A DNA stretch of 38,049 nt from Entamoeba histolytica HM-1:IMSS (Eukaryota > Evosea > Mastigamoebida > Endamoebidae), in NCBI RefSeq assembly GCF_000208925.1, contig NW_001915009.1, forward strand, positions 1,960-40,008, written 5' to 3'. Below are positions 1 to 9,057 of this stretch, piece by piece. How positions within the stretch are numbered: the first letter of the stretch is position 1; each line of letters opens with the position of its first letter. Under the pieces are notes generated by a model, which made no database searches, was not told where the DNA came from, and saw only the letters and a program-made list of their open reading frames with translations. Both the position numbers and the translations under genes were made by a program.

Positions 1-48
1 ATCAATAATCATTTATAATCATTTTATAAAACAAATGATTGAATGTTG

Positions 49-1056
49 ATATTTTGCATCCATAGAATTTTCCATTTATTATATTTTGCTCCTAAAATAA
101 AAATAAAAAAAAATAAAAAAAATATGATAAATACAGAATATATGAATATTTATGTTTATATTTTATTATCATTTATATTCTGTATGAAATATTAATGAAA
201 TAGATTATTTGATTATTCATATTTAATTATTTGTATTCTTTTATTATTATGTTATTTATCTATCGTATTTTTATATATTTATTTCTCTGTTTATAATATG
301 TATATCATTGTATTCTTCTTATTATCTATATATTATTATATTATTATATTCTTCTTATTTTATGTTTTTTTCTATTTATATTCTTTAGATTTTCTTCTTG
401 TTATTCTTTATATTTAAATGTATTTTATTATTTGAATATTCATCTTTATCATTTTTATATTCTTATCATTTTTATATTCTTATCATTTATATCTATTTTC
501 AATTTATATTTATTCTCTTTTGTTTTATATTAATATTAATTTTATATTTTATATTTTGATTTTATTATTATATCATTTATTATCATTTCTCGTTTTATTT
601 ATCATTTATTCTTATTATTCTTTTGTTTTTATATTTTATGTCATATATTCATATCATTTTCATTTATATTTTATCACTTATTATATGTTATAATAACATA
701 ACACATATGATTGAATATATAATAAACATCATGTTTAAATTATACATATAAATAATAAACATAAAAAAGAATAAAATATTTTTCATTAATAAAATAATAT
801 TAATTATTTTACATCATTGAATTAGACACTTTTATTGAATATTTCTATTTTTACAATAAAAATACACTTTTTATTTCTTCTTTTCTTCTTTTATTACATC
901 TTTGTGATTTATTACTTTTTACTTTCTTTATTATACTTTCTTTTTATTCTTTTTTATCCTTTATTCTACTTTCTTTTATATTATCTTCTTACTTTCTTTT
1001 TATTCTTTTATATATTTCTTTCTCTTCTTTTTCAATTATTTGCTTTTTTCGTTGCC
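49..1056 (+). repeat. left arm of a dispersed inverted repeat
   Basis: Two blocks in this stretch recur inverted near the right end of the window. Bases 49-64 match 37372-37387 on the opposite strand, 16 of 16. Bases 1021-1056 match 37093-37129 on the opposite strand, with one T gained or lost in a T-run. Between about 821 and 1020 the pyrimidine-rich sequence is loosely similar to the matching part of the right copy. This left copy appears expanded by some 700 bases of A/T-only sequence. I could not assign it to a named Entamoeba repeat. Confidence 0.6.
446..493 (+). repeat. 17-bp tandem repeat, about 2.8 copies
   Basis: The 17-mer TTATCATTTTTATATTC occurs at 446-462 and again exactly at 463-479, followed by a partial third copy. 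It sits inside the low-complexity part of the left flank. Confidence 0.7.
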
Positions 1057-2499
1057 TATTCAAACAATTTAACAGAAAGCTCAATCAGTATTAAATCAAA
1101 ATAATAACCAAATATAAGTATGAAGAAGAGTATAAAATTAAAATAATGTGAATTATTGAATATGAATAAATAATGTTATTAATATAAAATAGTTATGAAA
1201 TAAAGTATAAATAATTGAATAAAACAAAGATATACTGAAAGATAGCAACCTCAGAATATGTGTAAATAATAAATTGTGTTATTTTATTATTTTGTTGTAA
1301 CTTAAATAATAAACCAAAATCTAATGATAATAGAATGAACATTAACATAAATTATATTACTGGTTCATTATCTAACTATGGTTATATATCAATAATAACA
1401 ATTGAATTAGAACCAAATGAAATCAAGAAATCATCATTCCAACTTCATCAAATCACTTTTTATTGAAAAACAGATAAATATATTTTTCAAAATTGATATG
1501 TAAGCATTGTGACTATATTGTAAATATACAAATCTATTGAATGTAAAACAAAATAAATAAACAAATGCTTCAAACTTCTTTTCTTAATTAATACAAGGAT
1601 GTTATTGTAAAAAGTGTCACTAAGTTAATGTTTATGATTCAATATCTTTCATATTCTAATGGATTGGCACAACACACTCTTTTTTATGAAAGATATTTTA
1701 ATTATCAAATTCATGTTTTTATTCAAAAAAAAAACAAAAGAACAATTTTCATTTATTATCAAACATAAATAGAAATAAATTCACGTAATTAAATTACTAC
1801 AATACAATGGCTATAAACTAAGTAACACCCCATGATCAAAGATAATAATTTATGATAATAAACAGATGACAATTAAATTAGTCTTTTATTCTTTATTTAG
1901 TCATTAAATTACTTTAATCCATTAAACACTTTGAATCTATCATTCACTCATTTTCATTGACACTCTTAGTTTATTTGAATTATTAATAATCAGTCTAACT
2001 CATTTTAATAACAGCTCATCTCTCATAACTAATGCCATCCTAATAACTTTATTTTAAATCCCACAACAAGAGACATTTCTTTAAAACACACATAATATTA
2101 ACAACACATCATTTCCAATTTACTTCTTGATTATTCTGAACTACATACTTCTTGAACTCCCTTAATAAATAAGCGTCGCTTTATAAATCTATTTCTTTGA
2201 GATTGTATAACACTTAACCAAAAACAAAATCATTTTCTCTGTTGTTACTTCAATTTCTTACTTAAGTTATTCAACCTTTTGGACTATAAAATAGAAGCAT
2301 TTAGATGAAACACAAGAAAAACAAATGTGATAAAACTAAATGAAAAGAAATACACAGAAAATATTCTTTCCTGATCTGATAGAACTATGATTAAAAAGTG
2401 AAAAAAAGCAAAAATCAAAGAAAATAATTGAAAAAAAGTGAAACAAATAAAGAAGAATTTTTAGAGATCTAGATCTAAAATTATTTTATACTATCAACA

Positions 2500-3167
2500 A
2501 TGAGTGTATTATTACTCGTATTACTGATTGCTTTCTCAAATGGACAAGTTTGTTTTACATGAATATTTTAGATTATAAAAATAATGATAAATTTTCTTTT
2601 TTTTTTTGGAAAGAAAAGAAAGTCCAAATGAAAAGAAAGGAGAAAAGATTTAGATGAAAAAAAAAATGAAATAAACTGACGTAATAGATGTATGCTATGG
2701 TAAGTACATTTGGAGGATATGATGTTGTTAGCCCAGTTGATGCTTGTAGAGGAGAACAATGCCGAAAACAAGTTAAGGCAATTATGGCTAAAGCACAAGC
2801 ATTAGAAAATAGTTTAAAAAAATTAGATGATACTGAAAGAGCGTTAGTACGTGAAAACGAACATGACATGGCAGATATGGCAGTATTCACAAGCCACGAT
2901 GAAACAAAAACATTAAGAAATAAAATCCAAGTTCAAAATGAAAATTTGAGAAAAGTAAGAAAGACTAGAGTCGAATTAATGAGAACGTTATATAAACTTG
3001 TTGGTAAATTATCAGTACCACAACAAGGACGTTTGATTAGATATTTAAATCTTGAACACCGAATTGATATTAAATATGATAATTTCAAAGAAGGAGAAGG
3101 TATTCCAAGTAAAATGAAGACGTGTGAAAATAAGCGTGGAGTTGACCCAGAAATTGACGAAAATTAA
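2500..3167 (+). CDS. small secreted coiled-coil protein (two exons)
   Basis: I do not recognise this protein. Exon 1 (2500-2547) encodes 16 residues, MSVLLLVLLIAFSNGQ, a textbook hydrophobic signal peptide. A GTTTGTTT donor follows at 2548, and a TAATAG acceptor ends at 2687. The second exon (2688-3167) then continues in phase 0, giving about 175 residues. The mature part is charged and helical, with heptad-like Leu/Lys/Glu runs over roughly residues 45-125, and a Cys pair near its start (CRGEQC). The open frame alone would start at 2688 and look cytosolic. Other AG acceptors in the 140-base intron lead to immediate stops. Secretion is inferred from the spliced exon 1; the splice itself is not proven. 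Confidence 0.6.
2548..2687 (+). other. intron (140 nt)
   Basis: The donor is GTTTGTTTTA and the acceptor is GTAATAG. The length is well above the 43-61 nt of most introns in this window. Splicing joins a signal-peptide exon in frame to the downstream open frame. Confidence 0.55.
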
Positions 3168-3424
3168 GAAAGTTTAAGCTTTTCATCAAATTGTGGTTGT
3201 TATTGCTTCAATTGGGTTTCTTTTCATGAACTGTTTTTGTTTTGTTCATTTCATTGAAGTGTTTTGAAAAAAACCACAAAAAAATCAACTTCTTTTTGGT
3301 GTTTTTATTATAGTTTCATAATAATTACTTTTATTAGAAAGTATAATTTAATAAATAAAGAAGTAAAAAATAATAAAAATAACAAAAAAAAAAGGAAATG
3401 AGAAGTTCCGTAATAAGTTGAGAT

Positions 3425-3434
3425 GAACTTAAAA
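3425..3434 (+). promoter_or_regulatory. GAAC box with A-rich extension
   Basis: GAACTTAAAA lies 16 bases before the ATG at 3451. The GAAC element is a known Entamoeba core-promoter motif, and near-identical copies precede several genes in this window. Confidence 0.6.
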
Positions 3435-3450
3435 GATTTAAGCTAAAGAA

Positions 3451-4875
3451 ATGATTTTCATCATCTTCTCATTCTTTTGGATAAGAGGTATTGTTAATGC
3501 TAATAAGATTTCATGTCAATCAATTTCAAATCATTGTAATGAAAAGTTAAATAGAGAAAATTGCCAAGTATTAGAGATTAATAAAGATTTTTATATTACT
3601 AAAGAATGTGATGAGTTAATGAAAGATATTAATCAAATCAATATATCAAAGAATTGTACAATTATAATAGATGAAGATATTAATATTCAGCAAAAAATAC
3701 TTGTAGAACGTGGTGTTCATGTTATTTTAATGAGAAATAGCATTATTAGAAATGGAATGATTATTGAAAGAGATAGTATAGTAGAAATTCCACAAATAGA
3801 AATTAAACAAAGTAAAGTTATTGTTAAAGGAACATTAGAAGTTCAAGGAAATGTTATTATTGAAGAGAATTCTACACTTGAAATTAACAATAATGGACAT
3901 TTTAATGTTAAACAAGGAAGAGTTATATTAAAATCAAATGGTTTATTTATTAATGGAAATGAGAGTGAAATAATTATTTTTGATAGTCTAATAGGATATG
4001 AAAATTCATCAATTCTTTTTAAAGAAGGAAGTCATTTAGTTATTAACAACCAAATTGAATTATATGATAATACTATACTTACAATAGAAAAAGAATGTAT
4101 TATTCAAATTAATGGATATTTTGTTAATGTATTTAATAATGGACAAATTCATATTGGTTCAATGAGTTTATTTGAATGTCAGAATCTTTATATTTATGGT
4201 ACTTCTATTATTTCTATTGAAGATAACGTTAAATTAATAACTAATAACATTTATGTATTTCAAACACCTCACTTAGATATTAAGAATAATGTTTATATTA
4301 ATATTAAGAAATACATCTCATCATATTCAAAGGCTGTCATTGAACTAGGAAGTAATAGTATTGTTAATGCATCAAGTATATTTTTGTTATATAATACAAC
4401 ATTAAATACTGGAGAATCAACAATAATATCATCTAATTCCTTTGAATTAAGTGGAGATTCATTACTGAATATTGGAAAGAATACTACAATTACTGTTTCA
4501 GGTAAGAAATTATCAAAAGAATGTTTAAATAACAATTCACATGATTTTTGTTATTCTCTTTCTATCAAAGGTAAATCAACTATTATTGTTGATAACAATT
4601 ATCAATTTAATCCAATATTCAATATTCAATTTGGTAGAGTTAATCAATGGAATACAACAAATATTATTTTAATGAACTCTAATGAACGATGTGTTGATTT
4701 ATATAGTTTTAAGGAGAGTTATGACTTTATTAATGAAGTTGAGAAAGAAGAATATCACTTAATGTGCAATAAAAAATTAGGAAGGTATTGCATTGGATTA
4801 ATTGATTATCATGTTGAATGTAACCAAAACAAATATCATTGTCCTTGTGATGAAACAATCAAAGAGGAACTTTAA
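3451..4875 (+). CDS. secreted beta-helix-like protein
   Basis: This is a 474-residue protein with an N-terminal signal peptide (about residues 1-18, rich in Ile and Phe). A Cys-containing segment follows (about 22-70). Then comes a long stretch (about 75-360) of short alternating hydrophobic/Asn-rich strands with repeated signatures such as INNNG, IIFDS and LNIGKN. That spacing is typical of right-handed parallel beta-helix or surface-adhesin folds. The C-terminal 100 residues have about ten cysteines (CNKKLGRYC, CPCDE), suggesting a disulfide-bonded cap. There is no transmembrane segment or obvious anchor signal after the cap. A GAAC promoter box 16 bases upstream supports the start. The fold is inferred from periodicity and the function is unknown. 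Confidence 0.75.
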   Translation: MIFIIFSFFWIRGIVNANKISCQSISNHCNEKLNRENCQVLEINKDFYITKECDELMKDINQINISKNCTIIIDEDINIQQKILVERGVHVILMRNSIIRNGMIIERDSIVEIPQIEIKQSKVIVKGTLEVQGNVIIEENSTLEINNNGHFNVKQGRVILKSNGLFINGNESEIIIFDSLIGYENSSILFKEGSHLVINNQIELYDNTILTIEKECIIQINGYFVNVFNNGQIHIGSMSLFECQNLYIYGTSIISIEDNVKLITNNIYVFQTPHLDIKNNVYINIKKYISSYSKAVIELGSNSIVNASSIFLLYNTTLNTGESTIISSNSFELSGDSLLNIGKNTTITVSGKKLSKECLNNNSHDFCYSLSIKGKSTIIVDNNYQFNPIFNIQFGRVNQWNTTNIILMNSNERCVDLYSFKESYDFINEVEKEEYHLMCNKKLGRYCIGLIDYHVECNQNKYHCPCDETIKEEL

Positions 4876-4970
4876 TTAAGTTGAATAGAAATAACTTTTT
4901 GTTTGATTTTGATAAGTTTAGTTAATAAAATGATTTATAAAGAAGTTATTAATTATGAGATACAATAATT

Positions 4971-5762
4971 ATGCAAAAACAATTTCTTGTTGAGGTTGAT
5001 TGTTGTGGTGTTGAACATCATAGAATTGTTGTTGATCAAAAAATGTTTCATTTGAAATCTTTTGATAAGAAATTACGTACAATTTTTAGACAACTTCCAA
5101 AAGAAAGAGTTTTATTTTATTGTGGTTTAAATGGACCATCAGTTATTACTAATCAAAATGATTGGATTAGATTTTATCAAGAAGGAAGTGGAGTTGTGAG
5201 TCTACATATTTTTGAGAATGAAAATGGGATGATTTCTACAAAAGAAGGAATAATGAATATCATTGAAATTCTTATATTACCTCATTTATCTCAATCACTT
5301 ATGTGTTGGAAAGAATTAAATACAATATTAAAAGATGAAGAATTTAAAAGTCAATGTAAATTAATTACTCAAATGTTTATTAGGAAATGTCAAATAAAAG
5401 AAGAAACTGATTATAATAAGAAGGAAGTTGGATATCAGATGGAATTTATCAGAGATGTAACATTTAAATCTTTACAAACTATTCATAAAAATGAAAAACA
5501 TATAAAAATATGGATGGTTCAAAATAGTGGAAATCAACAATGGCCTAAAGGATGTTACATTGGTCAGTGGAAAGGAAATGCACTAATTCCAACTAAAAGT
5601 ACTTTTATAATTCCACAAATTATACATAGTAATATTATTCAAGTTTCTTATGAATTTATGATTAAACAATGTGGAACATGGATTATTCAATGTCGGTTAT
5701 TTACTGTTGACCATATTCCATTTGGTGATATTTTATGGATTCGATGTACAGTAATTGATTAA
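4971..5762 (+). CDS. NBR1/ILRUN-type FW-domain protein
   Basis: This 263-residue protein ends in an FW (four-tryptophan, Nbr1-like) domain at about residues 159-262. Visible signatures are WMVQNSGNQQWPKG (Trp181, Trp191), GTWIIQCRLF (Trp237) and FGDILWIRCTV (Trp256). This is the N-G-WP-G ... W ... FG-x-LW pattern of the family. The N-terminal 85 residues look like a small ubiquitin-fold/PB1-type region (VEVDCCGVEHHRIVVDQ, then YCGLNGP and SLHIFENE), though this is weaker. In animals and fungi, NBR1 is a selective-autophagy receptor and ILRUN regulates interferon transcription. This version has no visible UBA domain or ZZ zinc finger. A role in cargo selection is inference; the FW-domain call is firm. 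Confidence 0.75.
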   Translation: MQKQFLVEVDCCGVEHHRIVVDQKMFHLKSFDKKLRTIFRQLPKERVLFYCGLNGPSVITNQNDWIRFYQEGSGVVSLHIFENENGMISTKEGIMNIIEILILPHLSQSLMCWKELNTILKDEEFKSQCKLITQMFIRKCQIKEETDYNKKEVGYQMEFIRDVTFKSLQTIHKNEKHIKIWMVQNSGNQQWPKGCYIGQWKGNALIPTKSTFIIPQIIHSNIIQVSYEFMIKQCGTWIIQCRLFTVDHIPFGDILWIRCTVID

Positions 5763-5851
5763 TGAATAATAAACTAATAAATAAATGAAAATCAATTGTA
5801 TTATTTATTTGGTAATCTTAGCATTAACCTCATATTTCTAAAAGTTAATAT

Positions 5852-6230
5852 TTATTTAATTGTTAGATAGAAATAAGAATCAAACTGAAGTTTGGCTTGA
5901 ATAACAAGAAGGTCATTTCTAGTATCTTTGACTATTGCAATAGATTGATCAATAGTTTTATCAAAATCCTTTGATTTTTCACTTATTAATTGTTGAATAT
6001 GAGCTACATGTTGTAATTGATCTTTGATAATACTTTGACTATTTTGTGATTGTCTTTTCATTTTATTTAATAGAAACAAACATTTCTTTTTGATTCATTT
6101 CAATTTCCTCACATTTTTGTTTTTGATCAGTAATTTTAATAATATCAATTAGTTCAACATTTTCTTCTTGTTTTTCACTTGTTTGATTCACTTGTTGTGT
6201 TTCTGGTTGTTGTTGGTTTTCTTCACTCAT
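5852..6230 (-). CDS. small coiled-coil protein, KXDL/BORC-like (two exons)
   Basis: Two open frames join through a 43-nt intron (6084-6042) with a GTTTGTTTCT donor and AAAATAG acceptor. The junction lies within an Ile codon and the frame continues exactly. The product is about 110 residues. It has an acidic, Gln-rich N-terminus (MSEENQQQPETQQ) and then a helical region with QLQHVAHIQQLISEKSKDFD and TRNDLLVIQAKL. Size, charge pattern and the closing DL-x-I-x-x-x-L helix resemble KXDL1/BLOC1-related (BORC) subunits, which act in lysosome positioning. The similarity is weak and is offered as a suggestion. I chose the Met at 6230; a Met at 6269 would add 13 less plausible residues. The gene is convergent with the FW-domain gene, 89 bases away. 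Confidence 0.55.
6042..6084 (-). other. intron (43 nt)
   Basis: The donor GTTTGTTTCT and acceptor AAAATAG on the minus strand match the Entamoeba consensus. Removal fuses two otherwise separate short frames without a stop. Confidence 0.7.
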
Positions 6231-6269
6231 ATTGTGTAAATACAAAGTTTTTGAGTTAAAATTTTCCAT

Positions 6270-7192
6270 ATTTTTTAAAAAACAAATTTTAAACCAAAAA
6301 TTTATTTTTATGTTATTCTTCTTTTTCTTCATAAAGACTTATTTTATTGAACAATTTATCTGTTGTTTTTTTATTCTAATTCATTTAAGTTGATCTTCAT
6401 ACTAACACCATCTTATTTAACAGGTAAAAGACAATAAATAATTCAAAAACAGTATATTATGTTATACTATTATTGAAAAAAAAGAAGATAGTACAGGAAC
6501 TATTGTTCTAATACTCTATAAGTAATAATTCATCATTTATTTTCAATAGAAACATATATCCTTGTGATACCTTTTCATACTCTTATGATTCATACATAAA
6601 AATATCTGATTTTTCATCTCAAATAATCATTACTATTTGTTTTGGTCTAACTAATCCACAAGAATTGAACCTTTGAATAAATAGAATAATGAATATTAAC
6701 TATCAACAAATTAAAACAAAAAGAACCTAAATGAATGAAATATTCTAAAAAAAAAATAATTGTGTTGAAAATGTCGATGATTTAATATTGCTCAGTACCA
6801 GAAATATCAAACAATTGAAATTATTCAAAATCAATACTTCATTAATTTCTTTTTATTTTGATAATCATTATTCAAATAAATCAGAACTGTTTTTATATTC
6901 ATTTCTTTCATTTCAACACAACTTTCTACATGACTAGAGATAATCATTCTTAGTGTTGAGTAGTATAAAGGAAAATAATGAAAAATGAAACTTCAATCTT
7001 TAAATGACATATTAATTCGTGTCATAAATTCAAATCTTGTTATTACCTTCTCATTAATAATCACAGAACATCAAAGCAAGCACCAAACAACAAAAGACAG
7101 TCTTTCTGAAATAAATCACAAAGAAATAGTGATTAGTACTGAAAAAATAGAATATCATTGTGTTATATATAACATGAAATAAGATTGAATAA
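6270..7192. other. intergenic region without a supported gene
   Basis: This is about 0.9 kb between divergent genes. A 65-codon open frame at 6985-7182 has no recognisable domain and ends 11 bases before the promoter box of the next gene. I see no RNA gene. Confidence 0.5.
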
Positions 7193-7203
7193 GAACTTTA
7201 AAA
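7193..7203 (+). promoter_or_regulatory. GAAC box
   Basis: GAACTTTAAAA ends 11 bases before the ATG at 7215. It supports that ATG over the upstream TTG of the same open frame. Confidence 0.6.
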
Positions 7204-7214
7204 AGAAGAGTTAT

Positions 7215-8234
7215 ATGGATAATTTGATATATCGAGGAGATAATGATGAATTAAGAATTGAAAGAAATGACACGATAGTTAATGACATATATAAGATTAG
7301 ATATGACAATTTCATTGAGATGAAAGATGAAGATGGTAGAATTAATGAATTTGAAGAAAACGAGTTGAGAACATTAGTTAAATATCATGGAAGCGACGAA
7401 ACAAGCAGAGTTATTTTGTGGGAAATGTTTCTTGGGATATTGAAATTTAGTTCAACAGAAGAAGAAAGAAATCAACAACTTCTTTTATTAAAGAATGAAT
7501 ATGATGAAATTAAAAAGCGATGGAATGGAAAACAACCAGAAGAAATGGATGAACAAACAAAGAAAAGATATAAACGAGATATTAATATCATTTGTAAAGA
7601 TGTTCAACGGACTGATAGAGATAATGTCTTATTTAAAGATTTAACAAGTACTACATTAAAAGTTATGTTTGATGTATTAGTTAGTATGAGTATAACAAGT
7701 GAATGTGGATATGGACAAGGAATGAGTGATATAGTAGCTTTAATTATACAAATTACATATTCAGAATTTGAAGTATTTTATTTATTTCAAGGAATACTTG
7801 AATTAGTAAAAGAATTTTATGGAGAAGAAGGAAGAATATCATCAGATAAAATGATGAATGTAGGAAATATTATTTGTGTTGTAGATGAAGAATTTGGAGA
7901 ATATTTGAATAAATACAATATTACGTTTGAATTTATTGTTAAATGGTTATTGATGTTATTTAAACGAGAGTTTTGGTCAAAAGAAGTATTACGATTATGG
8001 GATAGTTTTATTTCATTTCCAAAAGACAAATTATATCTATTCTTATCAGCAACAATTCTCATCAAAAATAGATTAGAAATCATGAATAGTCAGATGAGAT
8101 TTGATGATTTGTTTATTTGGACACTCAAATTAGAACATAAAATTCCATTGCAATATATTTATGATGCAGATAATTTATTATATGAATTTAGAATGAAAGC
8201 AACACCAGAACAACAAAAAAGAGTATTTAATTAA
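7215..8234 (+). CDS. TBC-domain RabGAP
   Basis: This 339-residue protein is largely one TBC (Tre-2/Bub2/Cdc16) domain, about residues 55-305. These proteins speed GTP hydrolysis by Rab GTPases in vesicle traffic. Both catalytic fingers are visible. The arginine finger motif reads ICKDVQRTDRD (Asp129, Arg132), and the glutamine finger reads YGQGMSD (Tyr166, Gln168). Further TBC landmarks are VILWEMFLGI near the start and KREFWSKEVLRLWDSF near the end. No other domain is present. The frame is open upstream to a TTG at 7185, but that lies on top of the promoter box, so the ATG at 7215 is preferred. The dual-finger residues predict an active enzyme; the target Rab cannot be told. Confidence 0.92.
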   Translation: MDNLIYRGDNDELRIERNDTIVNDIYKIRYDNFIEMKDEDGRINEFEENELRTLVKYHGSDETSRVILWEMFLGILKFSSTEEERNQQLLLLKNEYDEIKKRWNGKQPEEMDEQTKKRYKRDINIICKDVQRTDRDNVLFKDLTSTTLKVMFDVLVSMSITSECGYGQGMSDIVALIIQITYSEFEVFYLFQGILELVKEFYGEEGRISSDKMMNVGNIICVVDEEFGEYLNKYNITFEFIVKWLLMLFKREFWSKEVLRLWDSFISFPKDKLYLFLSATILIKNRLEIMNSQMRFDDLFIWTLKLEHKIPLQYIYDADNLLYEFRMKATPEQQKRVFN

Positions 8235-8300
8235 AATATTTTTTTTTTTGAGTTTGAAATAGAAAATAATAATTGTTTTAAGAAGATATTTTAAGAAGAA

Positions 8301-8310
8301 GAACTTAAAA
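8301..8310 (+). promoter_or_regulatory. GAAC box abutting the first ATG
   Basis: GAACTTAAAA overlaps the first base of the ATG at 8310. In other genes here the box lies about 11-26 bases before the start, so the ATG at 8331 is likelier to be used. Confidence 0.5.
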
Positions 8311-8330
8311 TGATAAAGAATTCAAGTCAA

Positions 8331-8879
8331 ATGACAAAAGAATTAATAAATGAAGTTAATAACATAAAACAACAAATAGAATTATTAAAAAAAGAAATGA
8401 AAGACCAATCATTAATTACAAGACAAATGTTATGGTTTGGTGATTATAGTTTTTATAGTGAACATTTAGTATTTGATAAGACAACTCTTACTATCAGTTG
8501 TCCAAAAAATGTAAAAGTATCTTATTGTAATATTATTTTATATATCCCAATTAAAAAATTCACTGTTCGAGTATTAAATGGTAATGTATGTATTGGATTT
8601 GTAACTGTTAAAGAACCAATTGATTTAAATAGAGCAGTAAAACCATCATTATTACATGTATTATATTATGATGGAGTATATATGGGAGATGATAGGTCTC
8701 TTCAAAGATCATCATTCGGTTTACAAGATGGAGTTATCACTGTTAGTTATAATGAAAAAACTAAATTCATTACTTTTCAATGTAATGATGTTGAAGAAAA
8801 AGGATTTAAAGGAGTTGAAGAAAATAATTTATATCCACTTCTTTCATTTAAACCAGACACTGTAGTACAAGTATTATAA
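8331..8879 (+). CDS. SPRY/B30.2-like protein with N-terminal coiled coil
   Basis: The frame is open from 8310 (189 residues), but the promoter box runs into that ATG. I therefore place the start at 8331 (182 residues). The first 35 residues form a coiled coil (ELINEVNNIKQQIELLKKEM). The rest is beta-rich. It resembles the end of a SPRY domain: a bright GDDRSLQRSSFGLQDGVITV segment, then a strand pair ending TKFITFQCNDVEEKGF, then YPLLSFKPD. SPRY domains bind protein partners. The match is by pattern and is moderate. No catalytic residues are seen. The gene follows the TBC gene on the same strand with a 96-base gap and has its own promoter. Confidence 0.6.
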   Translation: MTKELINEVNNIKQQIELLKKEMKDQSLITRQMLWFGDYSFYSEHLVFDKTTLTISCPKNVKVSYCNIILYIPIKKFTVRVLNGNVCIGFVTVKEPIDLNRAVKPSLLHVLYYDGVYMGDDRSLQRSSFGLQDGVITVSYNEKTKFITFQCNDVEEKGFKGVEENNLYPLLSFKPDTVVQVL

Positions 8880-9023
8880 AACATCAACTTACTAACAAAT
8901 AACAAATTAGAAAGAATCTCAACAAAATTTAATTAAATATTAATATATTTAATATATTTTTACTATAATTTATTATTTTGAATTATTTATAAAAAAAAAA
9001 TGGAAAAGACAAAAATGGAAAGT

Positions 9024-9035
9024 GAACTTTAAAAA
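9024..9035 (+). promoter_or_regulatory. GAAC box
   Basis: GAACTTTAAAAA lies 22 bases before the ATG at 9058. The motif is the same as upstream of the genes at 3451 and 7215. Confidence 0.6.
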
Positions 9036-9057
9036 GTAAATAAAATAGTACGAAAGA

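Larger units (their letters stand above)
1..2499. other. gene-free AT-rich left flank
   Basis: No coding region is supported here. Bases 110-820 are almost pure A/T low-complexity sequence. The only long open frame (about 835-1104) encodes a Phe/Leu/Tyr homopolymer-like peptide from a T-rich strand, starts at TTG, and lies inside a repeat. From about 1300 to 2400 the sequence is more complex, but I see no sustained frame, tRNA, snRNA or rRNA signature. Confidence 0.6.

Noticed and set aside
835..1104. 89-codon plus-strand frame encoding a Phe/Leu/Tyr-rich peptide
   Set aside because: It starts at TTG, has homopolymer-like composition from a T-rich strand, and belongs to the inverted repeat also read at 37006-37411.
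6985..7182. 65-codon plus-strand frame with an ATG
   Set aside because: There is no domain or promoter box, and it ends 11 bases before the promoter of the TBC gene.
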